Source of the DNA: JAFMKE01 sp037624485
GTDB taxonomy: Bacteria > Bacteroidota > Bacteroidia > Chitinophagales > UBA8649
Direction of reading: 5' to 3'
Length of the DNA stretch: 64,000 nucleotides
Assembly: GCA_037624485.1 (NCBI GenBank)
Contig: JASJJC010000009.1
Span: forward strand, 186,001 to 250,000
Shown here: in pieces, positions 9,643 through 18,030 of the stretch
Position numbering within the stretch: position 1 is the first letter of the stretch
How the letters are laid out: each line of letters starts with the position of its first letter
Translations under genes and position numbers: made by a program
The notes under the pieces: model-generated
The model's input: the letters and a program-made list of their open reading frames with translations, nothing else
What the model was told of the DNA's origin: nothing
Database searches by the model: none

Positions 9643-9647
9643 TTGAA

Positions 9648-12600
9648 ATGGTGGATTTAAAAATTAAACGACTCCTCGTTGCAAATCGCGGGGAAATTGC
9701 AATAAGAATATTTAGAGCAGCTACAGAGCTAAAAATAACAACAGTTGGGTTGTATACCTATGAGGATAGGTACTCTCTGCATCGTTATAAGGCTGATGAA
9801 GCTTACCAAATAGGGGCTTCCGAGGAGCCCTTAAAGCCCTATCTTGATATTGAGGAGATCATTGCACTTGCTAAATCAAAGGGTGTCGATGCTATTCACC
9901 CTGGTTATGGCTTTCTCTCAGAGAACGTAAATTTTGCAATAAGATGCCGTGAGGAAGGTATAATTTTTATCGGTCCTTCACCCGAATCAATGAACCAACT
10001 TGGCGATAAAGTGGCAGCAAAGAAAATCGCGCGAGCCACTAATGTTCCCGTTATAGAAGGTAGTCAATTAGACGTTGATGGGGCTGCAGATGCATTGAAA
10101 GAGGCACAGACGATAGGTTATCCAATAATGGTAAAAGCTGCTGCTGGTGGCGGTGGTCGCGGAATGCGTGTGGTAAGAAGTGATGATCAATTAGTACAGG
10201 CATTTAACGAGTCAAAAAATGAGGCTAAAAAGGCTTTTGGAATTGATACTATATTTTTAGAAAAATTCATTGAAAATCCAAAACATATAGAGGTTCAATT
10301 GCTTGGGGATCATCATGGAAATTTGGTGCATTTATATGAGCGTGATTGCTCTGTTCAGCGACGTTTTCAAAAAGTGGTAGAAGTTGCTCCTGCTCCCTCT
10401 TTAAAGCAGAAGACTAAAGACAAGTTATATGAATATGCAATACGAATTGGCAAGCATGTTGGATATTATAATGCAGGAACGGTTGAATTTTTAGTTGATG
10501 CTGAAGAAAATATATATTTCATAGAGGTTAATCCAAGAATACAAGTTGAGCATACGATAACAGAAGAGGTGACGGGTATAGACATTGTAAGAACGCAAAT
10601 TCTAATAGCCGATGGCTTACCCTTAAGTCATTCAAGTATTTTCATTAATGAGCAAAGTGATATTAAATTAGACGGATTTGCCATCCAATGTAGAATAACC
10701 ACGGAGGACCCCTTAAATAATTTTCAACCGGATTATGGGACCATAATTGCCTATAGAAATGCTGCGGGGATGGGAATACGCCTCGATGAAGGGAGTTCTT
10801 ATCCTGGGGTTACTGTTTCGCCATTTTTTGATAGTATGTTAGTGAAGGTTTCTGCTTGGGGTCGAACTCTTCGCGGTGCAGCAGAAAGATTAGATAGAGC
10901 GCTCATTGAATTTAGAATACGGGGTGTTAAGACGAATATACCTTTCTTGCAAAATGTAGTGAAACACCCGGTTTTTGTGAGTGGCAAACAAAATGTTGGA
11001 TTTATAGATGCACATCCGGAGTTGCTTGAGTTTGGTAAGAAAAGAGATCGGGCAACGAAGACATTGACGTATATCGGAAACATTATATTAAATGGAAATA
11101 GCGATGTAAAGTTTGTTGATGAAGGGAAGGTGTTAAGAGTACCTAAGGTTCCGAGTTACGATAAATCAAAAGCCTACCCAAGAGGCAGTAAAGATATTTT
11201 GTTAGAGAAGGGGCGAGATGAGTTTTGTAAATGGATGAAAGAAGAGCCGGGTATATTTTATACGGATACAACATTCAGAGATGCACACCAGTCTTTACTG
11301 GCAACTCGAGTAAGGACTAGAGATATGTTGATGGTTGCTGAAAGTTTCGCGAAAAATCATCCAGAAATCTTTTCTATGGAGATCTGGGGTGGAGCAACTT
11401 TTGATGTTTGTATGCGCTTTTTAAAGGAAGATCCTTGGATGCGACTGCAATTATTAAGGGAGGCAATGCCTAACATTTTAACTCAAATGTTGTTAAGGAG
11501 TAGTAATGCCGTGGGCTATGCGGCATATCCAGACAATTTAGTGGCTAAATTTATAGAGAAAGCTGCCGAAAATGGTATGGATGTGTTTAGGATATTTGAC
11601 TCCTTAAACTGGACCAAATCAATGGCATTGAGTATTAAAACCGTGCGAGATGAAACCAACAGCTTGGCTGAGGCTTGTATCTGTTATACGGGAGATATCC
11701 TAGATGAGAGTAAGACTAAATTTAATCTACAATATTATATAGATTTAGCGCGGGAGTTAGAAGATATGGGAGCACATATCCTAGGAATAAAGGATATGGC
11801 CGGATTGCTTACTCCGTTTGCTGCAGAGAAGTTAATCACGAACTTGAAAAATGCAGTAGATATTCCTATACATCTTCACACTCATGATACTTCATCTGTT
11901 CAATCTGCCACCTACTTAAAAGCAGTTGAGGCAGGGGTGGATGCCGTGGATGTAGCATTGGCAAGTATGAGCGGTCTGACCTCTCAGCCAAACTTTAACT
12001 CCATTGTTCACATGCTAAAAGGTCATGAAAGAGAAACAAAAATAGACCTTCAAACACTGAATCAATTTTCAAATTATTGGGAAGATGTGCGGGAGTATTA
12101 TTACCCATTCGAATCTGAACTAAAAGCGGGTACTGCGCAAGTTTATGAAAATGAAATTCCAGGAGGGCAGTATTCCAATTTGAGACCGCAAGCCCGTGGA
12201 CTCGGTATTGAGGATCAGTTTGAAACAATCAAACAGAATTATCAAATTGCTAATGAGTTGTTTGGAGATGTGGTTAAGGTTACTCCTTCCAGTAAGGTAG
12301 TTGGCGATATGGCTATGTTTATGACCAGTAATGCTTACACTCGGGAGGATATTCTTACGAAAGGAGAAGATATTTCATTTCCAGATTCAGTGATTAATTT
12401 CTTTAAAGGAGATATTGGACAACCACATGGCGGATTTCCGCAAGAACTTCAGCAAATAATTTTAAAAAATCAAGAAGCCTATACTGATCGGCCAAATGAG
12501 CATTTAGAGCCTGTAGATTTTGAAAGGGAATTGGTGCAATTCAAGAGGCAGTTTGGGAAACATAAAACAGAATTGGATTTCTTAAGCTATAAGCTGTACC

Positions 12601-13094
12601 CTAAAGTTTATAAAGATTTTCATGATTTCAATGAAGTAAATGGAGATGTTTGGGTTATTCCAACACCTACTTTTTTCTATGGAATGAAGCAGAATGAAGA
12701 AATAATGGTAGAAATTTCTGCGGGTAAAAGTATGATTGTAAAATATTTAAATACAACTGCACCAGATGATGAGGGTAATTGTCAAGTTTACTTTAAGCTG
12801 AATGGTCAAAATCGGCATATTCAGCTAAGGAATGAAAAGCTGAATATAGAAATAAAGACACATCGGAAAGTTGCTGCAGAAAATGAAATAGGGGCACCTC
12901 TGCAAGGTAAGCTTACGCAGATATTGGTTAAAAAAGGGGATGAAGTAAAAAAGAACTCTCCTTTATTCTTAATAGAAGCTATGAAAATGGAAAGTACTGT
13001 AGTTGCTCCATTTGATGGTCATATTGAAGAAGTATTGCTAGAGGGCAACCAAATGGTGCATCAAGATGACCTTGTGGTGATAATAGCGCAATAA
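9648..13094 (+). CDS. pyc: Pyruvate carboxylase
   Basis: 1148 residues, the normal length of the single-chain alpha4-type enzyme. Order: biotin carboxylase domain (about 5-460, ATP-grasp loop AAAGGGGRGM, HIEVQLLGD, ERDCSVQRRFQKVVE, EVNPRIQVEHT); carboxyltransferase domain (about 540-860, TTFRDAHQSLLATRVRT, metal-binding HLHTHDTS); a PC tetramerisation region; and a C-terminal biotinyl domain with EAMKMES, whose lysine (about 1112) is biotinylated. It makes oxaloacetate from pyruvate, bicarbonate and ATP to refill the TCA cycle. It stands alone with its own promoter. Confidence 0.97.
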   Translation: MVDLKIKRLLVANRGEIAIRIFRAATELKITTVGLYTYEDRYSLHRYKADEAYQIGASEEPLKPYLDIEEIIALAKSKGVDAIHPGYGFLSENVNFAIRCREEGIIFIGPSPESMNQLGDKVAAKKIARATNVPVIEGSQLDVDGAADALKEAQTIGYPIMVKAAAGGGGRGMRVVRSDDQLVQAFNESKNEAKKAFGIDTIFLEKFIENPKHIEVQLLGDHHGNLVHLYERDCSVQRRFQKVVEVAPAPSLKQKTKDKLYEYAIRIGKHVGYYNAGTVEFLVDAEENIYFIEVNPRIQVEHTITEEVTGIDIVRTQILIADGLPLSHSSIFINEQSDIKLDGFAIQCRITTEDPLNNFQPDYGTIIAYRNAAGMGIRLDEGSSYPGVTVSPFFDSMLVKVSAWGRTLRGAAERLDRALIEFRIRGVKTNIPFLQNVVKHPVFVSGKQNVGFIDAHPELLEFGKKRDRATKTLTYIGNIILNGNSDVKFVDEGKVLRVPKVPSYDKSKAYPRGSKDILLEKGRDEFCKWMKEEPGIFYTDTTFRDAHQSLLATRVRTRDMLMVAESFAKNHPEIFSMEIWGGATFDVCMRFLKEDPWMRLQLLREAMPNILTQMLLRSSNAVGYAAYPDNLVAKFIEKAAENGMDVFRIFDSLNWTKSMALSIKTVRDETNSLAEACICYTGDILDESKTKFNLQYYIDLARELEDMGAHILGIKDMAGLLTPFAAEKLITNLKNAVDIPIHLHTHDTSSVQSATYLKAVEAGVDAVDVALASMSGLTSQPNFNSIVHMLKGHERETKIDLQTLNQFSNYWEDVREYYYPFESELKAGTAQVYENEIPGGQYSNLRPQARGLGIEDQFETIKQNYQIANELFGDVVKVTPSSKVVGDMAMFMTSNAYTREDILTKGEDISFPDSVINFFKGDIGQPHGGFPQELQQIILKNQEAYTDRPNEHLEPVDFERELVQFKRQFGKHKTELDFLSYKLYPKVYKDFHDFNEVNGDVWVIPTPTFFYGMKQNEEIMVEISAGKSMIVKYLNTTAPDDEGNCQVYFKLNGQNRHIQLRNEKLNIEIKTHRKVAAENEIGAPLQGKLTQILVKKGDEVKKNSPLFLIEAMKMESTVVAPFDGHIEEVLLEGNQMVHQDDLVVIIAQ

Positions 13095-13284
13095 GCTGAT
13101 CTAAGGGCAGGTGAGTGCTGTGAATAAGTTGTTTCTTTCTGTTAAACGCCATGAGCATAAGTAGCCTTTCTATTCTTTCTTTTCAGTAAAAAATTACTGA
13201 TCACATGTAAAATGCTAATTCTTTCAGTGATGACGATAGACCCTGAGGTTACTTTTTAGGCCACACCTTATTCATATTATTCAA

Positions 13285-13743
13285 TTAGTACCTATTTTTT
13301 ATACGATCTAATTCTCGTCTGGTATCTTTTTCTTTGATGCTATGTCGTTTGTCAAAGCTTTTTTTACCTCGTGCTACGCCAATGTCTAACTTTGCCAATC
13401 CTCGTTCGGATAGAAATAAACGAAGTGGGATAATCGTAAGCCCTTTCTCAGTTATCTTTCTATCAATCTGTTTTAACTCCCCCTTGTTTACTAAAAGCTT
13501 TCTTGGTTGGTTCGGCACATGATTGTAGTGGGTGCCAAATGTATACTCAGCAATATGCATATTAACAACAAATAATTCCCCTCTACGCATCTGGCAAAAG
13601 GCTTCATTGATATGTGCTTTGCTTGATCGAATTGCTTTAATCTCAGTGCCTGTCAATTGTATTCCCGCAGTATATGTTTGAAGAATCTCAAAGTCGAATT
13701 TAGCTCGCTTATTCTTAATATGTATAGGTGTTTGCTTCACCAT
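13285..13743 (-). CDS. smpB: SsrA-binding protein SmpB
   Basis: 152 residues covering the whole SmpB fold: the beta-barrel (FDFEILQTYTAGIQLTGTEIKAIR) and the basic C-terminal tail (KKSFDKRHSIKEKDTRRELDR) that enters the ribosome. With tmRNA it rescues stalled ribosomes in trans-translation. No tmRNA gene was recognised in the flanking DNA. The ATG at 13743 is followed directly by GTG, and a -7-like element ends one base before the ATG, so the real start could be either codon. Confidence 0.95.
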   Translation of the reverse strand: MVKQTPIHIKNKRAKFDFEILQTYTAGIQLTGTEIKAIRSSKAHINEAFCQMRRGELFVVNMHIAEYTFGTHYNHVPNQPRKLLVNKGELKQIDRKITEKGLTIIPLRLFLSERGLAKLDIGVARGKKSFDKRHSIKEKDTRRELDRIKNRY

Positions 13744-13744
13744 T

Positions 13745-13752
13745 CAAAGGTA
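13745..13752 (-). promoter_or_regulatory. -7-like element abutting the smpB start
   Basis: TACCTTTG on the minus strand ends one base before the smpB ATG. If used, the mRNA would begin at or just inside the annotated start. No good -33 element is seen. Confidence 0.35.
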
Positions 13753-14003
13753 GCAAAAAGAACATCAATCGTAGGCGTAGAATTTATATCTGCCCAATTG
13801 TGATTATTGAGGAAGTATTCTCTAGTTAATGGTGGTAAAATATACTTGGATCATCCTTTACACGTAAATATTAGCCAATGTTTCTTAAAGCAATTTCCCC
13901 GTGATTTAAAATGCGGGCAATGTTAATGTGAGTAAACTTATAAACTTTTACAAGTAACTTATAACCAGCAACTTACAAGCTTACTTCCACAACATGAGCA
14001 TCG

Positions 14004-14035
14004 ATATCCACATCTTCCAATGTTGGTTATCCACA
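14004..14035 (+). promoter_or_regulatory. Pair of DnaA-box-like 9-mers
   Basis: TTATCCACA at 14027-14035 is identical to the classical DnaA box. ATATCCACA at 14004-14012 has one mismatch. A third copy with one mismatch, AGTGGATAA at 14146-14154, lies in reverse orientation just before mraZ. Confidence 0.4.
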
Positions 14036-14076
14036 AAAATAACTATGGTTTTGCATAAAATGTGAGTAAATATTGG

Positions 14077-14110
14077 TGGTAATAAATGGGTAAATGTGGG
14101 AAAATGTGTC
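14077..14110 (+). promoter_or_regulatory. MraZ operator: TGGG-type direct repeats with 10-bp period
   Basis: TGGT at 14077, TGGG at 14087, TGGG at 14097 and TGTC at 14107 start exactly 10 bp apart, the repeat type (TGGGN spaced by 5 nt) bound by MraZ in other bacteria. The third repeat coincides with the -33 position of the mraZ promoter, which fits autorepression of the dcw cluster. Confidence 0.7.
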
Positions 14111-14127
14111 AAAAGTGTATACTTTTG
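14111..14127 (+). promoter_or_regulatory. mraZ/dcw promoter -7 element within an inverted repeat
   Basis: TACTTTTG at 14120-14127 matches TAnnTTTG. It forms the right side of an inverted repeat, CAAAAGT-GTAT-ACTTTTG, at 14110-14127. The leader to the mraZ ATG would be about 25 nt. Confidence 0.55.
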
Positions 14128-14157
14128 TGAAAGATTTAAAAACATAGTGGATAACTA

Positions 14158-14628
14158 ATGAGCTTTTTAGGAGAATATGAATTAAAGTTGGATGCGAAAG
14201 GTCGTATGCGTTTGCCAGGTGCTCTAAAGCAGCAGATTAATCCTGAGGCTAAAGGCCGTTTTGTGGTTAATAGAGGTTTTGAGGAGTGTTTGGAGATTTA
14301 TCCTATTGATGTTTGGCAGCAGGTTCGAAAAAAGGTTGAACGTTTAAATCAATTTAAGAAAAAAGAAAGAGCGTTTATTCGTTACTTTCTGCGCGGAGCG
14401 ACGGAGGTGGTTTTAGATAGTGCAGATCGTTTAAATGTCCCTAAGCATTTATTGGATTATGCTGGAATCAAAGGAGCGGCAATTATTACTCCTGGGAAAA
14501 ATACTCTAGAACTCTGGAATAAAGAAAAATACGAAAATGAACTGGCATTGGATTCTGACTCATTTGCGGATCTCGCTGAGGATGTTTTGGGTGATTTTGA
14601 TATAGATGTAGAGGATACAAAAGAATAG
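14158..14628 (+). CDS. mraZ: Transcriptional regulator MraZ
   Basis: 156 residues with two SpoVT/AbrB-like halves. The first begins GEYELKLDAKGRMRLP; the second is near 80-125 (EVVLDSADRLNVP). MraZ forms rings that bind TGGG direct repeats and control the dcw cluster; such repeats lie directly upstream. It is the first gene of the cluster, 6 nt before rsmH. An acidic C-terminal tail (about 130-156) extends beyond the core. Confidence 0.96.
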   Translation: MSFLGEYELKLDAKGRMRLPGALKQQINPEAKGRFVVNRGFEECLEIYPIDVWQQVRKKVERLNQFKKKERAFIRYFLRGATEVVLDSADRLNVPKHLLDYAGIKGAAIITPGKNTLELWNKEKYENELALDSDSFADLAEDVLGDFDIDVEDTKE

Positions 14629-14634
14629 GGGGAT

Positions 14635-15543
14635 ATGGAAAATCACGATTATCATATATCCGTTCTTTTACAAGAGTGCATTACTGCCTTAAATATAAAT
14701 CCATCCGGTCGATATGTCGACGTTACATTTGGCGGGGGAGGGCACTCCAAGGAAATACTTAAATATCTTACTGATGGTCGTTTGTTTGTCTTTGATCAAG
14801 ATGAAGATGCGATTGCAAACATTCCAGCTAACACACAGTTAACTTTTGTGGGCCACAACTTTAGATTTCTTAAGCGATTTCTTGCTTATCATCAGGAAAT
14901 TCCAGTGGATGGAATTTTAGCTGACCTCGGGATAAGCTCGTATCAAATTGATTCAGGAAGTAAAGGCTTCTCTACTCGTTTTGAAGGGCCAATGGATATG
15001 CGGATGAATCAAAATTCAGGCCTTACTGCAAGTGATATTTTACACGACTATAATGAAATTGAGTTAGTGCGCATATTTTCAGAATATGGAGAGGTGAGGA
15101 ATTCAAAAACTCTTGCATCTGCTATCGTTGCAGCAAGGCAAAATGGTGTCCGCTTCGAAAGCACATTGGCATTCATTGCATTTTTGGATAACTACACCAT
15201 GGGAGGAAATCCAAACAAGTATTATGCACAGGTCTTTCAGGCGCTAAGGATCGAGGTTAATGATGAAATGAACGCTTTAAAGGATATGTTAACTCAGAGC
15301 TATAATGTCTTGGGTAAAGGGGGGCGATTGGCGGTGATTACCTTTCATTCATTGGAGGATCGGATTGTCAAAAATTTCATGAAATCAGGGAATTTTGAAG
15401 GAATTCGGATAAGCGACGAATATGGCAAAAGCAAGAAATATTTTAAGTTGATCAGCAAAAAGCCAATTGAGGCCAGTAAAGAAGAGTTGAAGCTAAACAA
15501 GCGTTCACGGAGTGCAAAATTAAGAATTGCTGAAAAGATATAA
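14635..15543 (+). CDS. rsmH: 16S rRNA (cytosine-1402 N4)-methyltransferase
   Basis: 302 residues, usual for RsmH/MraW. The SAM-binding motif VDVTFGGGGHSKEIL is near 28-42, with ADLGISSYQID (about 95) and the C-terminal ITFHSLEDRIVKNF signature (about 237). It methylates C1402 in the ribosomal P site. Its stop overlaps the ftsL start by one base. Confidence 0.97.
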   Translation: MENHDYHISVLLQECITALNINPSGRYVDVTFGGGGHSKEILKYLTDGRLFVFDQDEDAIANIPANTQLTFVGHNFRFLKRFLAYHQEIPVDGILADLGISSYQIDSGSKGFSTRFEGPMDMRMNQNSGLTASDILHDYNEIELVRIFSEYGEVRNSKTLASAIVAARQNGVRFESTLAFIAFLDNYTMGGNPNKYYAQVFQALRIEVNDEMNALKDMLTQSYNVLGKGGRLAVITFHSLEDRIVKNFMKSGNFEGIRISDEYGKSKKYFKLISKKPIEASKEELKLNKRSRSAKLRIAEKI

Positions 15544-15905
15544 TGGAGAATTTAGACGAACATAAAGCTGAAGAAGCTGCCGTTTATTCTTGGGAAGATC
15601 GATTGAAAGAAGTCTTGCGATTTGATGAGAAGAATTGGTTTAATAATCTTCCGCTTATTTTATTTATTGCCGCATTGGGAGTTCTTCATGTAGCCAACAA
15701 TCATACTGCTATTAATAAAATTCGACAAAGTAATTCATTAGAGCAAGATATAAAGGAATTGCGCTGGACTTATATGACTTCTAAATCAGAACTCATGTAT
15801 AAAAGTAAGCAGAGTGAGGTATCTAAAATGGTTAATGCCATGGGCTTGAAAGAGTTAACAAAGCCTCCATTCAAAATAGTAATTAATAACGATGACTATA
15901 AATAA
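15543..15905 (+). CDS. ftsL: FtsL-like division protein
   Basis: 120 residues with one transmembrane helix (about 38-54, LPLILFIAALGVLHVAN) after a cytoplasmic N-terminus. A periplasmic coiled-coil-like stretch follows (IRQSNSLEQDIKELRWTYMTSKSELM). Sequence conservation in this family is low, so the call rests on topology and on position between rsmH and ftsI. FtsL joins FtsQ and FtsB to activate septal wall synthesis. It overlaps the next gene by 14 nt. Confidence 0.85.
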   Translation: MENLDEHKAEEAAVYSWEDRLKEVLRFDEKNWFNNLPLILFIAALGVLHVANNHTAINKIRQSNSLEQDIKELRWTYMTSKSELMYKSKQSEVSKMVNAMGLKELTKPPFKIVINNDDYK

Positions 15906-18030
15906 ACGAAAGGAAATAGTTTGGCGCATGTGGGTTGCGATACTGATACCAGTATTAGCAGGCTTGGCTATTGTTTCTCAGTCATTTAAAATACAAGTAT
16001 ATGAAGGTCCCGCTTTACGTCAGCTAGCAGATAGCCTGACTATTGTATCCCGGTCTATTGATGCAGAGCGCGGCAATATTTACACTGAGGATGGAAGCTT
16101 GTTGTCCACTTCTTTGCCGTTTTTTGAAATTAGGATGGACTTTAAGTCTGAACCAATGACAGACAAAATTTTTAACAATAATGTAGACTCTCTTGCTTAT
16201 ATGTTGAGTGTTTATGTTGGTGCTAAATCTCAAACAGCTTATAAAGACCAGTTAATTGCTAATCGGCAAAAGGGTAATAGGTATTATCTCGTCAAGCGAA
16301 ATGTTACTTATCCAGAGTTAAAGAAAATGTATGATTGGCCGTTTTTTAGATTAGGACGATACCAGTCGGGGATGATTGTTTTGCAGAAAAACAAAAGAAT
16401 TACACCTTTCGGGATTTTGGCTGAACGGACGATTGGATGGAAGCGAATTGTGCCAAATCCGGATATTGATGGTAAGATGGATACTATTCGTGTGGGTATC
16501 GAAGGAAAGTTTGATGAATACCTTGCAGGTATAGAAGGTCAAATGTTAATGCAGCGAATTTCAGGTGGTGATTATATCCCCTTGAATGGTCAGGGAGATA
16601 TTGAACCTAAGGCTGGTAATGATGTAAAAATGACACTCGATATCAATATTCAAGATGTGGCAGAGTCCGCTTTGAAAAAAGCACTCATTGCTAGAAATGC
16701 CGATAATGGATGTGCGGTTGTAATGGAAGTCAAAACGGGCAAGATAAAAGCAATTGCCAATCTCACTTACCGGAAGGATGTAGGTGGTTATAAGGAGTAT
16801 TATAATTACGCGGTTGGAGCAAATACAGAGCCTGGTTCTACTTTTAAGTTGATGTCGATGGCGGCATTGTTAGAGGATGGACTTTTGACTAATGTCAACG
16901 AAGAAACTGTGGACGTTGAGGGTGGAGTTAAGCATTATGCAGATAGAACAATGCGGGATGTACATGTTTTCTCAAATGACACCATCACGGTAAAGGAAGC
17001 GTTTGCATATTCTTCCAACGTGGCAATTTCGAAGTTAGTAACTGAACGCTATGGTGATAATGTTTCTAAGTTCTATGATAGGCTGCTTAAAATGCATTTA
17101 CAGAATCCAGTGGGCATTGAAATTACGGGTGAAACTGCACCAACTATTCACCCGCCTTCAACTTGGAGTTTGGTTTCCTTGCCTTGGATGAGCACGGGCT
17201 ACGAAATTCAAATGAGCCCTTTACAAATTCTAACTTTTTATAATGCCATTGCAAACGATGGGAAAATGATGAAACCTTACCTTGTTTCTGGCATAAAAGA
17301 TTTGGACGAAACCATCAAGGAGTTCGGTCCTGTGGTGATCGATGATGCCGTGGTCAGTCTTTCAACGGTAAAAGAATTGAAAAATCTTTTAAATGGCGTT
17401 TTTGAATTTGGTTCTGCTAGACATCTAAAGTCAGGCGGTCAACTGACAATGGCTGGCAAAACCGGTACAGCCAGAATTGCCAATGCGATAACTCAGTATA
17501 AAGATAAAGTTTATCAAGCTTCATTTGTTGGATATTTCCCTGCTGATTATCCCCTATATTCCTGTATTGTGGTTATAAATAATCCTAAAAATGGATATTA
17601 TGGTGGAGCTGTTGCAGGTCCGGTCTTTGCTGAAATTGCAAATAAAATTTATGCCAATGGTATAGAGATGCATCAAAGTATTCAAACCAATCCTCTTGTA
17701 AGCGACTATACTATTCCAAGAATTGGCAATCTTCAGAGTAAAGACGCTCAAGTGATCTACAATAAGCTAGGTTTCTCTTTCCATTCAGATATCAACGCGG
17801 ATTATGGGATTGCAAAAAAGGCAATCAATTCAATGTCCATGAATGCCAATAATCTTATTGGGGGGCTAGTACCCAATTTGTTGGAAATGGATTTAAAAGA
17901 CGCCTTGTATGTAGCTGAAAATGCAGGATTAAAGGTGCAAGTAAATGGTGCAGGGAAAGTGAAAAAACAAAGTTTAACTGCTGGGAGATCTTGTTCGCCA
18001 GGGCAAAATATAATATTGGAATTATTTTGA
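15892..18030 (+). CDS. ftsI: Septal penicillin-binding protein (transpeptidase) with PASTA domain
   Basis: 712 residues. N-terminal membrane anchor (about 12-31), PBP dimerisation domain (about 50-220), then a transpeptidase domain with the three catalytic motifs: STFK (Ser316, Lys319), SSN (near 379) and KTG (523-525). A PASTA-like segment closes the protein (about 655-712). It cross-links septal peptidoglycan together with FtsW. PASTA-bearing division PBPs are usual in Bacteroidota, and the protein is longer than E. coli FtsI. It overlaps the TTG of murE by 4 nt. Confidence 0.94.
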   Translation: MTINKRKEIVWRMWVAILIPVLAGLAIVSQSFKIQVYEGPALRQLADSLTIVSRSIDAERGNIYTEDGSLLSTSLPFFEIRMDFKSEPMTDKIFNNNVDSLAYMLSVYVGAKSQTAYKDQLIANRQKGNRYYLVKRNVTYPELKKMYDWPFFRLGRYQSGMIVLQKNKRITPFGILAERTIGWKRIVPNPDIDGKMDTIRVGIEGKFDEYLAGIEGQMLMQRISGGDYIPLNGQGDIEPKAGNDVKMTLDINIQDVAESALKKALIARNADNGCAVVMEVKTGKIKAIANLTYRKDVGGYKEYYNYAVGANTEPGSTFKLMSMAALLEDGLLTNVNEETVDVEGGVKHYADRTMRDVHVFSNDTITVKEAFAYSSNVAISKLVTERYGDNVSKFYDRLLKMHLQNPVGIEITGETAPTIHPPSTWSLVSLPWMSTGYEIQMSPLQILTFYNAIANDGKMMKPYLVSGIKDLDETIKEFGPVVIDDAVVSLSTVKELKNLLNGVFEFGSARHLKSGGQLTMAGKTGTARIANAITQYKDKVYQASFVGYFPADYPLYSCIVVINNPKNGYYGGAVAGPVFAEIANKIYANGIEMHQSIQTNPLVSDYTIPRIGNLQSKDAQVIYNKLGFSFHSDINADYGIAKKAINSMSMNANNLIGGLVPNLLEMDLKDALYVAENAGLKVQVNGAGKVKKQSLTAGRSCSPGQNIILELF

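Larger units (their letters stand above)
13744..14157. other. 414-bp gene-free control region between smpB and mraZ
   Basis: No open frame or RNA gene was found. The right half is rich in short repeats: AATGTGAGTAAA at 13925-13936 and 14059-14070; three related 10-mers, ACTTATAAAC (13936), ACTTATAACC (13957) and ACTTACAAGC (13971); DnaA-box-like 9-mers at 14004, 14027 and 14146; MraZ-type repeats at 14077-14110; and the mraZ promoter at 14120-14127. Roles in dcw regulation are likely. Replication-related binding is possible but unproven. Confidence 0.6.

Noticed and set aside
13095..13284. Possible tmRNA or tRNA next to smpB
   Set aside because: No acceptor-stem/CCA pattern, T-loop or tag-peptide frame was found in the gap.
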